64,000 bases of DNA from Polaromonas sp. (GCF_030680935.1 NZ_JAUXUP010000019.1:1-64000), one strand, 5' to 3'. Shown: positions 26,170-35,488, numbered from the stretch's first letter. Program-made: numbers and translations. The notes: a model not told the origin generated them from the letters alone.

Positions 26170-27228
26170 ATGAACTCCACCCACCTCCCCCACCGTGCAA
26201 GCTGCCTGGCGCTGGTTGCAGCGCTGGCTTGCGCACCGGCGCACAGCCAGGATGCCGGCAAGGCCTTGAACATGCTGGGCAACTTTCTGCGTCAAGCTGC
26301 CCCTGCCGAAGCGCCGTCGCAGCCCGCACCCACTTCGCCGGGAGGGATGCTGGGCAACCTGCTGGGCGCCAGCCTGGCGCCAGCCGGCGGCAATGCGGCG
26401 AACACCGGCGACCTGATTGGTTTGCTCTCGCAATCCCTGGCGCAGATTGATGAGCCCAAAGAAATCGAGATTGGCCGCCAGCTTGCGGCGGTGCTTCTTG
26501 GCAGCAAGCCCCTGCACCCCGATATGGCGCTGCAGCGTTATGTGAACCAGCTGGGGCGCTGGATCAGCCTGCAGTCCACACGTCCGCAATTGCCCTGGAC
26601 CTTTGCCGTGCTGGACGATCCGGGTTTCAATGCCTTCGCAGCGCCCGGCGGTTATGTGTTTGTGACCAAAGGCCTGGTGGACCGCGTGAGTGATGAGGCC
26701 GAGCTGGCAGGCATTCTGGCTCACGAAATCACACATGTCACCGGAAAACACCATCTGCAGGCGATTGCCAAAACCGCGCGCGCCGGGCTTTTGACGCAAG
26801 TGGTCGGTTCGCAGGTCAAGGGACAACTGGCGGGTGCCGTGTCGGCACAGTTTCTCAGCCTGGGGCGTGATCTGTACACGCGTGGTCTGGACCAGAGCGA
26901 TGAGTTCGATGCCGATCGCAACGGTGTGGCGCTGGCAGCACGGGCCGGCTTCGACCCCTACGGTCTGCTCGCGGTGCTGCAACAGCTGAGAACCGCCACC
27001 CCCGACAACCCGCTGTTTGCCCTGTCGCTGAGTACCCACCCGCCAGCACAGCAACGACTGGACCTGCTGGAACAGGCCATGGGCAACCGCTTGGACAGCC
27101 TGTCCGGCCAGCCAGTGATCACGGTGGCGCAGCGCATGGAGCGGCTGGAGGCTGCGCGCACTGCCAGCAGTGCCGATGCGCCCTCGGTGGCTGCTCCTGC
27201 GGGGCGGCGGGTGCCGGTGAAGAAGTAA
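26170..27228 (+). CDS. Periplasmic M48-family metalloprotease
   Basis: 352 residues with a signal peptide ending at ACAPAHSQ. The catalytic zinc site is LAHEITHVTG and the third ligand Glu is in DQSDEFDADRNG. VLDDPGFNAFAAPGGYVFVTKGLVD is typical of BepA/LoiP-like proteases that monitor the outer membrane. Unlike BepA there is no TPR domain. A short N-terminal region after the signal (residues 25-85) is rich in Pro/Gly/Asn. Start at ATG; a GTG two codons earlier is possible. Operon with the SH3-domain gene. Confidence 0.87.
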   Translation: MNSTHLPHRASCLALVAALACAPAHSQDAGKALNMLGNFLRQAAPAEAPSQPAPTSPGGMLGNLLGASLAPAGGNAANTGDLIGLLSQSLAQIDEPKEIEIGRQLAAVLLGSKPLHPDMALQRYVNQLGRWISLQSTRPQLPWTFAVLDDPGFNAFAAPGGYVFVTKGLVDRVSDEAELAGILAHEITHVTGKHHLQAIAKTARAGLLTQVVGSQVKGQLAGAVSAQFLSLGRDLYTRGLDQSDEFDADRNGVALAARAGFDPYGLLAVLQQLRTATPDNPLFALSLSTHPPAQQRLDLLEQAMGNRLDSLSGQPVITVAQRMERLEAARTASSADAPSVAAPAGRRVPVKK

Positions 27229-27245
27229 GGCTAGTTTTTTTGCGG

Positions 27246-27699
27246 CGTTCGGGCTGAGCTTGTTGAAGCTGCCTTTGCATCCTCTGTTTGTGGTTTGCCA
27301 GCAAGCCGGGTCTCGCCCCGGCGGGCGAGGCACTTTTCTTTGCGTCGCCAAAGAAAAGTAGCCAAAAGAAAGGCGACCCGATGGTCTGGGACCCTTCGCT
27401 TCGCTACGGGCAACCTGCGGTGCTCGCCGAAAACGGGGTCTCGCTCGAACTCGCCTTCGGCTCAGACAATCGCTCGCCCTGGTCCGTTTTCAGCTGCGCT
27501 CCTCGGCCCAGCCCGACGGGTGGGGGGAATGAAAACGGGAGCGGATGCGGATTCGGGGAGACGATGGCGCGCAGAGCGCGTCATCGTCGGACCACGGGAC
27601 CGTCATGTTTGCACGCGAGAGCAGCACACGCGGCCAAATGAAGTCCCCCTCCATCGCCCAGCGGGGCGAGGGAGGGGCTAGGGGTGGGAGTGGGGAGTT
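27246..27699 (+). repeat. ~455-bp intergenic repeat, copy A
   Basis: This 454-bp stretch fills the gap between the M48 and DMT transporter genes. It has the same order of blocks as copy B at 42052-42516 in inverse orientation: CGTTCGGGCTGAGCTTGTTG, GCCAGCAAGCCGGG, TTTGCGTCGCCAAAGAAAAG, GGGCAACCTGCGGTGCTCG, CTCGCCTTCGGCTCAGACAA, GCGCTCCTCGG, CACGCGGCCAAATGA, CGCCCAGCGGGGCGAGGGA, GGGAGTGGGGAGTT. Similar elements are, to my knowledge, common in Comamonadaceae intergenic regions. An open frame runs through it in both copies but shows no recognisable protein. Confidence 0.85.
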
Positions 27700-27760
27700 C
27701 GACCCTACTGCCCGCAGCGAACCGGGGACGGAGCGTGATGCAAGGAATCCGCGAGCAACA

Positions 27761-28702
27761 TCATTTGCCAGATCGGCTGAACACAAAAATCCCGGCAATG
27801 ACGAGGACGGTCCCCGCCGCCACCCAGGCGGTGAACGGTTCGCCAAGAATCAGCACCCCCATCAGGATGGTGGACATCGGCCCCACCATGCCGGTTTGCG
27901 CCGCCAGCCCGGCGCCTATGCGTTCAATGGCCATCATCACCATCAGCACCGGCACGGCCGTGCACAACGTGGCATTGAGCACCGACAACCAGATCACTTG
28001 CGGGGCCACCCAGGCGGCATCCAGCGGCCGCAACACCAGAAATTGCACGATGCAGAACACGCAGGCGACGCTGGTGGCCAGCCCCACCAGCCGCAGCGCA
28101 CCCAGCCGTTTCACCATTTCGCCGCTGTAGACCAGGTAGAGCGCATAACTGATGGCGCTCAGAAAAACCAATAACGCTCCCCAGGCTGCCTCGCGCCCCA
28201 GCAAGCTGATCTCATGGCCAAACACCAGCACCACACCGGCATAGCTGACCGCCATCCCGAGCATCTGCGGGCGCGTGATACGCCTGCCGTAGAGCATGAG
28301 GCCGAGCAGCAGTACCAGCGTGGGATTGAGATAAAGAATCAGGCGCTCCAGCGATGCACTGATATACGCCAGCCCGGCAAAATCCAGAAAGCTCGCGAGG
28401 TAATAGCCGGTAAAACCGAGCCAGAGCACGCCCAGCCAGTCCTTGCGGCTCAAGGCCGCTTTGCCGCGGCTGGCCCACCAGGCCATCGCCGCAAAAATCG
28501 GAAGCGCGAACAACATGCGGTACATGATGAGCGTGACCGCATCCACGCCGTAGCGGTAAGCGAGCTTGACGATGATCGCCTTGCCGCTGAAGGCAATCGC
28601 ACCAACGGTGGCCAGAACCAGGCCAACCGCTATGCTTTTAGGAGCTGTTGGCGCACAGCCTATATGGGTTTTCGAAGTTTTTTGCTCTGGATCCGGGTTC
28701 AA
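27761..28702 (-). CDS. EamA/DMT-family transporter
   Basis: 313 residues, ten hydrophobic segments in two EamA repeats (ATVGAIAFSGKAIIVKLAYRY; AAWGALLVFLSAISYALYLVYSG). Substrate unknown. The start is a TTG with no good Shine-Dalgarno, and I see no better in-frame ATG before the first membrane segment; the first ~25 codons overlap a degenerate repeat copy (28629-28677). The gene may have lost its original start to the insertion. It begins 8 bp after the stop of the GGT-like gene, so translation may depend on coupling. Confidence 0.8.
   Translation of the reverse strand: MNPDPEQKTSKTHIGCAPTAPKSIAVGLVLATVGAIAFSGKAIIVKLAYRYGVDAVTLIMYRMLFALPIFAAMAWWASRGKAALSRKDWLGVLWLGFTGYYLASFLDFAGLAYISASLERLILYLNPTLVLLLGLMLYGRRITRPQMLGMAVSYAGVVLVFGHEISLLGREAAWGALLVFLSAISYALYLVYSGEMVKRLGALRLVGLATSVACVFCIVQFLVLRPLDAAWVAPQVIWLSVLNATLCTAVPVLMVMMAIERIGAGLAAQTGMVGPMSTILMGVLILGEPFTAWVAAGTVLVIAGIFVFSRSGK
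28629..28677 (+). repeat. 49-bp dispersed element, copy 9 (degenerate, 5' end of a DMT transporter gene, antisense)
   Basis: GCTATGCTTTTAGGAGCTG, then TTGGCGCACAGCCTATATGGGTTTTCGAAG. The length and register match copy 4; the 3' end is degenerate. It encodes the hydrophilic stretch before the first membrane segment. Confidence 0.5.
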
Positions 28703-28710
28703 GATGGACT

Positions 28711-30318
28711 CTAGAAGCCGACAGCCTGGCCGTCACGCCGACTGTCGCTGGCAGCCACATAACCTTCAACCTTCGGGTCGCCAGTTCGCCAGATGAACTG
28801 GCCGGCGCCAAAGTCCTGGTAGGAATCGTTGATGACTTCCATGCGGTGGCCGCGCTCCGCCAGGGCCTGCACCGTCTGCGGGTCCATGGCAGATTCGACG
28901 TTGATCTCGAAGCCGGCGTTGTAGCGCCAGCGTGGCGCATCGCAGGCAGCCTGCGGGCTCTGCTTGTAGTCCAGCATGCGCACCAGCGTCTGCATGTGGC
29001 CCTGTGGTTGCATGTTGGCGCCCATGACGCCATACGACATGACCGCCTGCCCGTCCTTGGTCAGAAAGGCTGGAATGATGGTGTGAAACGGCCGCTTGCC
29101 CGGCGCGACCTGGTTGGCCCCCGCCTCCAGACTGAAAGCGTGGCCGCGGTTTTGCAGGCTGATGCCGAACTCCGGCTCGACGCAGCCGGAGCCAAAACCC
29201 ATGTAGTTGCTCTGGATGAAGCTGACCATCATGCCGTCTTCGTCGGCGGCGCTAAGGTAAATCGTGCCGCCCTTGACCGGGTTGCCGGCGCCGAAGTCCT
29301 GGGCCTTTTTCATGTCGATGAGTTTGGCACGCGAGGCGAGGTAGGCGTCATCGAGCATTTGATCGACGCTCACCGCCATGGACGATGGCTCGGCCACGTA
29401 TTTGTACACATCGGCAAAGGCGAGTTTCATCGCCTCGATCTGCAGATGCTGCGAATCCACGCCGTCCACCGCCATGCCCGCCACATCAAACTTGTCGAGA
29501 ATGCCAAGCGCAATCAGCGCCGCAATACCCTGACCGTTCGGCGGAATCTCATGGAGGGTGTAGCCACGGTAATTTTTTCCTATGGGCTTGACCCACTCGG
29601 GCCTGTAGGCTTCGAAGTCTTTCTCCGTCAGGCTGCCGCCATGTTGCGTCGAGAATTTCTCAAGGGCCTGCGCAATCTCGCCGCCGTAAAAGGCCGCACC
29701 TTTGCTCTGGGCAATGGCACGCAGCGCCCGGCCCGCCGCCTTGAACTGAAACAGCTCGCCCACATTCGGCGCACGGCCCCAGGGCAGAAAGGACTGCGCA
29801 AAACCGGGTTGGGATTGCAGCTCGCCGGTGGCCGCCGCCCATTTTTGCTGCACCACAGGCGGCAAGAGATAACCCCGCTCGGCCGCCTCAATCGCCGGCT
29901 CCATGAGATCGGCAAAAGGCAGCTTGCCAAAGCGCTCGCTCATTGCCACCCAGCCGGCCACCGCGCCAGGCACGGACACCGAATCAAGCCCGCGCTTGGG
30001 CGGCGCGGATGCTGCGCCATATTTGCGCTTGAAGTAATCCGGCGTCCAGGCCTGCGGCGCCCTGCCAGATGCGTTGAGCCCGTGCAACTCCTTGCCGTCC
30101 CAGATCAAGGCAAAGGCGTCGCTGCCCAACCCATTGCTGACGGGTTCGACAATTGTCATGGTGGCCGCAGCCGCAATGGCGGCGTCCACCGCGTTACCGC
30201 CCTTGAGCAACATGCGCAGGCCGGCCTGCGCGCCCAGCGGATGGGAGGTGGACACCACATTGCGTGCGAACAGCGGCAGGCGGGTGGAGGGATAGGGGTT
30301 GTTGTAGTTGAAGTTCAT
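28711..30318 (-). CDS. Gamma-glutamyltransferase-family protein
   Basis: 535 residues of the GGT/acylase Ntn-hydrolase family. GGNAVDAAIAAAATMTIVEPVSNGLGSDAF is the N-terminal family block (residues ~35-65), and the maturation site with the nucleophilic Thr is KGGTIYLSAADEDGMMVS. GFGSGCVEPEFGISLQNRGHAF follows. There is no signal peptide (MNFNYNNPYPSTRLPLFARN), so unlike E. coli Ggt it should be cytoplasmic; family members include glutathione hydrolases and acyl-amide hydrolases. It precedes the DMT transporter by 8 bp, suggesting that the transporter carries a substrate or product. Confidence 0.9.
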   Translation of the reverse strand: MNFNYNNPYPSTRLPLFARNVVSTSHPLGAQAGLRMLLKGGNAVDAAIAAAATMTIVEPVSNGLGSDAFALIWDGKELHGLNASGRAPQAWTPDYFKRKYGAASAPPKRGLDSVSVPGAVAGWVAMSERFGKLPFADLMEPAIEAAERGYLLPPVVQQKWAAATGELQSQPGFAQSFLPWGRAPNVGELFQFKAAGRALRAIAQSKGAAFYGGEIAQALEKFSTQHGGSLTEKDFEAYRPEWVKPIGKNYRGYTLHEIPPNGQGIAALIALGILDKFDVAGMAVDGVDSQHLQIEAMKLAFADVYKYVAEPSSMAVSVDQMLDDAYLASRAKLIDMKKAQDFGAGNPVKGGTIYLSAADEDGMMVSFIQSNYMGFGSGCVEPEFGISLQNRGHAFSLEAGANQVAPGKRPFHTIIPAFLTKDGQAVMSYGVMGANMQPQGHMQTLVRMLDYKQSPQAACDAPRWRYNAGFEINVESAMDPQTVQALAERGHRMEVINDSYQDFGAGQFIWRTGDPKVEGYVAASDSRRDGQAVGF

Positions 30319-30398
30319 GAGGGTTTGTTACAGGTCATATGGCCCGCTCACAGTGCTGCAGACCTTGTCGCCGGGTTATCGGTTCATGGGGTGGGCCG

Positions 30399-31382
30399 TC
30401 ACTCCGCCGTGATCTTGCGCTCGCTGATGATTTTTTTCCACTTGCTGTTGTCTGCCCTGACCATGGCGGCAAAAGCCTGAGGTGTGCCGCCAGTGGGCTC
30501 GGCCCCGAGCCGCGCAAAGCGCTCTTTCACCTCAGCGTCGGCCAACGCGGCATTGACCGCCTGATTGACCTTGCCAGCCAGATCGGCACTCAAACCTTTG
30601 GGGCCATAGACGCCAAACCAGGTCACCGATTCAAAGCCGGGCAGCGTTTCTGACACCGCCGGCAGGTCGGGGGCAAGCGCGGTACGTTTTGGACTGGTGA
30701 CCGCCAGCGCGCGCAACTTGCCGTCCTTGACATGCGGCATCCCGGTCACCAGGGAGTCAAACAGCACATCAAGTTTGCCGCTGATCAGGTCCGGCATGGC
30801 CAGCGCCGTCCCGCGGTAGGGAATGTGCAGGATGAAAGTGTCTGACTGCGCCTTGAAATATTCGGTGGTCAGATGCACGATGGTGCCGTTGCCGCTGGAG
30901 GCGTAGTTCAGGCGCCCCGGATTTTTGCGGGCAAAGTCGATGAATTCGCGCATGGTCCGGGACGACGACGAGTTGGGCACCAGCACAATATTGGGCGAGC
31001 TGGCGACATAGGCAATCGGCGTGAAATCCGCCTCGGCGTTGTAAGGTATTTTCGCGTTGATCGCCGGCCCGATGCTGTGCGTGCTGGAGGTGGCCAGCAG
31101 CAGGGTGTAACCGTCCGGAGCCGCTTTGGATGCGGCATCGGCACCTATGGTCCCGCCAGCGCCGGGCCGGTTGTCAACCACCACGGTTTGCCCGATTTTT
31201 TCGCCGAGTTTTTGTGACAGTGCACGCGCCAGGATGTCGGTCGCACCCCCTGCCGGAAACGGCACGATCATGCGGATCGGGCGTGCCGGGTAGGCCGCGC
31301 CGGTCGTCTGCGCAGCAACGGGCATGATCGCTGCGATGGCCAGGCAGAACGCTGCGGGGAAAATGGTGTGTGGACGTTTCAT
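30399..31382 (-). CDS. TctC/Bug-family periplasmic solute-binding protein
   Basis: 327 residues. Signal peptide to PVAAQ; the mature start YPARPIRMIVPFPAGGATDILARAL is the Bug/TctC hallmark, with GAGGTIGADAASKAAPDGYTLLL further on. It binds carboxylates (for example tricarboxylates) for a TctAB membrane complex. It lies downstream of tctBA on the same strand, but a strong terminator separates them, so it may have its own promoter or be a fortuitous neighbour. The ATG is preferred over a TTG five codons upstream. Confidence 0.92.
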   Translation of the reverse strand: MKRPHTIFPAAFCLAIAAIMPVAAQTTGAAYPARPIRMIVPFPAGGATDILARALSQKLGEKIGQTVVVDNRPGAGGTIGADAASKAAPDGYTLLLATSSTHSIGPAINAKIPYNAEADFTPIAYVASSPNIVLVPNSSSSRTMREFIDFARKNPGRLNYASSGNGTIVHLTTEYFKAQSDTFILHIPYRGTALAMPDLISGKLDVLFDSLVTGMPHVKDGKLRALAVTSPKRTALAPDLPAVSETLPGFESVTWFGVYGPKGLSADLAGKVNQAVNAALADAEVKERFARLGAEPTGGTPQAFAAMVRADNSKWKKIISERKITAE

Positions 31383-31465
31383 CCGGATATTGTGCAACGG
31401 TTTGCACCCCGGTCATCGCCCGCAAGGCGGCCGGTCCATCATTGCAGGGCTGGACTGTTTCACCC

Positions 31466-31489
31466 AAAAAAAAGGCGCCCGAAGGCGCC
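31466..31489 (-). terminator. Rho-independent terminator with UUCG loop after tctA
   Basis: On the minus strand GGCGCC-TTCG-GGCGCC followed by eight T. A UUCG tetraloop makes a very stable hairpin. It ends the tctBA transcript 20 bp after the tctA stop and before the TctC-like gene. Confidence 0.9.
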
Positions 31490-31509
31490 GTCTTTGGGAG
31501 TTGCCCGAC

Positions 31510-33021
31510 CTACTCCTCTACAAAAGCCTCTTCCCGTTTGCTTTTCACGGCGGGCAGCAAAACGATGACCAGCAGCAGGGCACCGGCGGCCAGCAGGCCG
31601 GCCGAAAGCGGACGGGTGACAAAGACGCTCCAGTCGCCGCGTGAGAGCAGCAGCGCGCGGCGAAGGTTTTCTTCCATCATGGGCCCCAGGATGAAACCCA
31701 GCAGCAGGGGAGCCGGCTCTGTCCCCAGTTTGATGAAGAGATAACCAATCACGCCAAAAATGCCGACCATCCATATGTCCCACGTGTTGTTGTTGGTCGA
31801 GTAAACACCAATCGCGCAGAACAACACAATCGCAGGGAACAGGAAGCGGTAGGGCACGGTCAGCAGCTTGATCCAGATGCCGATCAGCGGCAGGTTCAGG
31901 ATGATCAGCATCGCGTTGCCGATCCACATAGACGCAATCAGCCCCCAGAACAACTCGGGGTTGCTGGTCATGACCTGCGGTCCGGGCTGGATGTTGTGGA
32001 TCGTCATGGCGCCCACCATTAGCGCCATCACGGCGTTGGGTGGAATGCCCAGGGTGAGCAATGGAATGAAAGAGGTCTGCGCACCGGCATTGTTGGCCGA
32101 CTCGGGACCGGCCACGCCGCGGATATTGCCCTGGCCGAAGGGAACTTCGCCTGGCTTCATCTTGATTTTCTTTTCCAGCGTGTAGGCAGCAAACGCAGCG
32201 AGCAGCGCGCCTCCGCCGGGCAGAATGCCCAGCGATGAGCCCAGTATGGTCCCGCGCAGAACGGCCGGCGTCATGTCCTTGAAGTCCTGCTTGGTCGGCA
32301 TCAGGCCCGACACCTTGGCGGTGAACACCTCACGCTCATGCTCGGGCTGTGCCAGGTTGCTGATGATCTCACCGTAGCCGAACACCCCCATGGCAATCAC
32401 GATAAAACCGATGCCGTCGGTCAGTTCGGGAATGTCAAAGCTGAAGCGTGCGACACCGGAGTTCACGTCGGTACCCACCAAACCCAGGAGCAAGCCCAGC
32501 ACGATCATGCCGACAGCCTTGAGCAAGGAGCCGGACGCCAGCACCACGGCGCCGATCAGGCCCAGCACCATCAGGGCGAAGTACTCGGCGGGGCCGAACT
32601 TGAAAGCCAGCTCGGTCAGCGGCGGCGCAAAGGCAGCAAGAATCAGGGTACCAACACAACCGGCAAAAAAGGACCCCAAGCCTGCTGCGGCCAGCGCCGG
32701 CCCCGCTCGCCCCTTCCTGGCCATCTGGTAGCCGTCAATACAGGTTACAACGGACGACGACTCACCAGGCAGGTTCACCAGGATGGCGGTGGTCGAACCG
32801 CCATACTGCGCGCCGTAATAAATGCCAGCCAGCATGATCAGCGCGGAAACCGGGGGCAGCGCGTAGGTCGCCGGCAAGAGCATGGCAATGGTGGCCACCG
32901 GCCCAATGCCGGGCAACACGCCAATCAATGTCCCCAGAAGGCAGCCGGCGAAAGCGTAGAGCAGGTTGATCGGCGTGAACGCAACGCCAAAACCCAGGGA
33001 CAAGTTTGCAATCAGATCCAT
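31510..33021 (-). CDS. tctA: Tripartite tricarboxylate transporter, large membrane subunit TctA
   Basis: 503 residues, 11-12 membrane segments. Family motifs FAGCLLGTLIGVLPGIGPVATIAMLLP near the N-terminus, GGSTTAILVNLPGESSSVVTCIDGYQMAR, and GLITLGIPPNAVMALMVGA-like LLTLGIPPNAVMALMVGAM. It is the transport subunit of a secondary carboxylate importer that uses the ion gradient together with TctB and a TctC binding protein. AAGGAAAAG precedes the ATG, 10 bp after the tctB stop. Confidence 0.96.
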   Translation of the reverse strand: MDLIANLSLGFGVAFTPINLLYAFAGCLLGTLIGVLPGIGPVATIAMLLPATYALPPVSALIMLAGIYYGAQYGGSTTAILVNLPGESSSVVTCIDGYQMARKGRAGPALAAAGLGSFFAGCVGTLILAAFAPPLTELAFKFGPAEYFALMVLGLIGAVVLASGSLLKAVGMIVLGLLLGLVGTDVNSGVARFSFDIPELTDGIGFIVIAMGVFGYGEIISNLAQPEHEREVFTAKVSGLMPTKQDFKDMTPAVLRGTILGSSLGILPGGGALLAAFAAYTLEKKIKMKPGEVPFGQGNIRGVAGPESANNAGAQTSFIPLLTLGIPPNAVMALMVGAMTIHNIQPGPQVMTSNPELFWGLIASMWIGNAMLIILNLPLIGIWIKLLTVPYRFLFPAIVLFCAIGVYSTNNNTWDIWMVGIFGVIGYLFIKLGTEPAPLLLGFILGPMMEENLRRALLLSRGDWSVFVTRPLSAGLLAAGALLLVIVLLPAVKSKREEAFVEE

Positions 33022-33031
33022 TTTCTTTTCC

Positions 33032-33520
33032 TTAGCCGGTGATGAAGGACGGCCACACGGGGAACTGCAACTTCAGCGCAATGACAAAGGCCAGATAGCT
33101 GCCGACGGCCAGTACGGTTGCCAGAATGAGGGTAGTCCTGAATTTCCAGCCAGCCTCAGCCATGCTGGCAATAAAAGTCAGGGCATAGATCGCCACAATC
33201 ATGCCGAAAGCAGGGAACTTGATGGCCGGAAGGCCCGCCAGCAAAATGCCGAATACCACGTTGGCCGCAATGATGAAGAAAAGCGGCTTCCAGGCCCACT
33301 TGCCGATTTTGTCCCCGCCTACCGTCTCGACCACCAGGGCCTTGAAGGTAATCACCACGCCAATAAGTGCCAACATGACGCCCAGCATCAGCGGGAAATA
33401 GCCCGGGCCCATGCGTGCCCCGGTGCCAACGTTGTAGGTCGTTGCACCCCACGCAAACGCGACACCGACACCCATGAACATGAGACCGGCAAAAAAGTCT
33501 TTCTGACTTTTGATATTCAC
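33032..33520 (-). CDS. tctB: Tripartite tricarboxylate transporter, small membrane subunit TctB
   Basis: 162 residues with four hydrophobic segments; GTGARMGPGYFPLMLGVMLALIG is the TctB signature. Forms the membrane part of the transporter with TctA. GTG start with GAGGAGA six bases upstream. First gene of the tctBA operon. Confidence 0.93.
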   Translation of the reverse strand: MNIKSQKDFFAGLMFMGVGVAFAWGATTYNVGTGARMGPGYFPLMLGVMLALIGVVITFKALVVETVGGDKIGKWAWKPLFFIIAANVVFGILLAGLPAIKFPAFGMIVAIYALTFIASMAEAGWKFRTTLILATVLAVGSYLAFVIALKLQFPVWPSFITG

Positions 33521-33640
33521 GGTTTGTCTCCTCTATAAACTGGAATCGATGGATTGTGCATTCAATTGCCCCTGGCGCATATGTGGCTTTCACTTAGGCT
33601 GCCAGGCCGCGAAAATCGGAAGGCTTGCGTAAGAAAGCAG

Positions 33641-35443
33641 TCAGGACAACGGCGGTGTGGTAGAGAGAATTTCCTCAATGGTGGTCACGCCCTCTGCCAC
33701 CTTGAGCGCGCCGGCCAGCCGCAGCGGCCGCATGCCATCAAGCACCGCCTGGCGCCGCAGCGCATCAATACTCGGTTCCTTGGTGACTTTGTCCTTGAAC
33801 GCCTCACTGACCGTGAGCAGCTCATACAGGCCCATGCGCCCCATGAAACCCGTCATGCGGCAATCGACACAGCCCACCGGTTTGTAGGGCTGGTAACCGC
33901 CATTGATCTGCCAGGGCTTGACGATTTCTGTCAGCGCCTCGCGTGAGCTGCCTTCATCTTTCTCGCGGCATTGCGGGCACAAGGTGCGCACCAGCCGCTG
34001 CGCCAGAACGCCCAGCAATGTGGCATTGATCAGATAGGAAGGCACACCCAGCTCCATCAGGCGCGACACCGCCGAAGGCGCGTCATTGGTGTGCAGGGTG
34101 CTGAAGACCAGGTGCCCGGTCAGCGCGGCCTGTACCGCCATCTCGGCGGTCTGCAGGTCGCGGATTTCGCCCACCATGATGATGTCCGGGTCTTGCCGCA
34201 TCAGCGCGCGCAAGCCCTCGGGGAAATCAAAATCCAGATGCGCCTGCACCTGCGTCTGGTTGAAAGCGGGCTCAATCATCTCGATCGGGTCTTCAATCGT
34301 GCTGACATTGACTTCTTCGGTGGCGATACGCTTGAGGGTCGAATACAGCGTGGTGGTTTTGCCCGATCCGGTCGGCCCGGTGACCAGCACAATACCGAAG
34401 GGCCGCTTGACCAGCAACTCCCAGCGCGCTGCGTCGTGCTGCGAAAAACCCAGCGCATCCAGGTCCTTGACGGTGGTGTCGGGGTCGAAAATCCGCATCA
34501 CCATTTTTTCGCCGAAGGCTGTCGGCAAGGTGGACAGGCGCATCTCGACCTCGTCCCCGCGCTGGTTACGGGTCTTGATGCGTCCATCCTGCGGCCGGCG
34601 TTTTTCAACCACGTCCATGCGCCCCAGCAGCTTGATACGCGCGGTCATCGCGTTGTGCACCCCCATGGGCAACTGGTAAACAGGGTGCAAGATGCCGTCG
34701 ATGCGAAAACGTATGACGCCCTGGTCACGCCGCGGCTCCAGGTGAATGTCGCTGGCGCGCTGGTCGAAGGCGTATTGCCAGAGCCAATCGACCACCTGCA
34801 CCACGCCCTGGTCATTCGCATCGAGCTGCTTGTTGGTTTTGCCAAGCTCCACCAGTTGCTCAAAACTGGCCGCGCCCTCTCTGCCGCCCGCCTTCATGGC
34901 CGCCTTGACCGACTTGGCCAGCGCGAAAAACTCGGCGGTGTAGCGGGCGATTTCTGTCGGGTTGGCGACCACGAGGCGCACGCTGCGTTTGGCCTGGCGC
35001 TCCACCTCGGAGACCCAGTCGGTGATGAAAGGCTCGGAAGTGGCCACCACCACTTCTGAGGCGGTAACCTGTACCGGCAATACCTTGTGCCGCTCCGCAT
35101 ACACCGCAGACATGCTGTCGGCCACCTTGCCCACATCCACCTTCAGGGGGTCAATCCGCAGATAGGCCAGGCCGGCCCGACCGGCAAGCCACTGCGCGAT
35201 GGTTTCAATATCCAGCGGCTTGCCGTCAGCCAGACGGCTCATGCTGACGCTGGCCAGCCGCACCAGCGGATGCTGCGCGCTTTGCACCTGCGAGCAACGG
35301 GCAATCGTGCGCTGCGCCTCGGCGGCAGAGATCACACCGTCTTCACTGAGCCATTCCACCAGGCGGCGCCAATCCAGCGGACCGGAGGGTACGGCTTTGG
35401 CTGCCGACTCAGGGTGAGGTTTGGGGGGCATCGCTGAACGCAT
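33641..35443 (-). CDS. GspE/PilB-type secretion/pilus ATPase
   Basis: 600-residue AAA-type motor ATPase. N-terminal GspE_N-like domain (residues ~40-190), then Walker A GPTGSGKTTTLYSTLKR, Asp box IEDPIEMIEPAF, Walker B RALMRQDPDIIMVGEIRD, His box LVFSTLHTNDAPSAVSRL, and a tetracysteine zinc site (LCPQC...CVDCRMTG). This is the cytoplasmic assembly motor of type II secretion or type IV pili. No gsp or pil genes surround it, so it may serve a system elsewhere on the chromosome. The ATG start was chosen over a TTG seven codons upstream; a further ATG lies four codons inside. Confidence 0.9.
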   Translation of the reverse strand: MRSAMPPKPHPESAAKAVPSGPLDWRRLVEWLSEDGVISAAEAQRTIARCSQVQSAQHPLVRLASVSMSRLADGKPLDIETIAQWLAGRAGLAYLRIDPLKVDVGKVADSMSAVYAERHKVLPVQVTASEVVVATSEPFITDWVSEVERQAKRSVRLVVANPTEIARYTAEFFALAKSVKAAMKAGGREGAASFEQLVELGKTNKQLDANDQGVVQVVDWLWQYAFDQRASDIHLEPRRDQGVIRFRIDGILHPVYQLPMGVHNAMTARIKLLGRMDVVEKRRPQDGRIKTRNQRGDEVEMRLSTLPTAFGEKMVMRIFDPDTTVKDLDALGFSQHDAARWELLVKRPFGIVLVTGPTGSGKTTTLYSTLKRIATEEVNVSTIEDPIEMIEPAFNQTQVQAHLDFDFPEGLRALMRQDPDIIMVGEIRDLQTAEMAVQAALTGHLVFSTLHTNDAPSAVSRLMELGVPSYLINATLLGVLAQRLVRTLCPQCREKDEGSSREALTEIVKPWQINGGYQPYKPVGCVDCRMTGFMGRMGLYELLTVSEAFKDKVTKEPSIDALRRQAVLDGMRPLRLAGALKVAEGVTTIEEILSTTPPLS

Positions 35444-35488
35444 GGTGGCACTGTAACTGATCAATCTGCAGGGGCGTCCACCCTCGGC

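Noticed and set aside
27295-27681. Open frame through repeat copy A, also open in copy B
   Set aside because: Arg/Ser-rich, no known domain, and indels between copies; most likely a by-product of GC-rich repeat sequence.
28648-30480. 610-codon open frame antisense to the GGT-like gene
   Set aside because: Shadow of a recognised protein; no family features.
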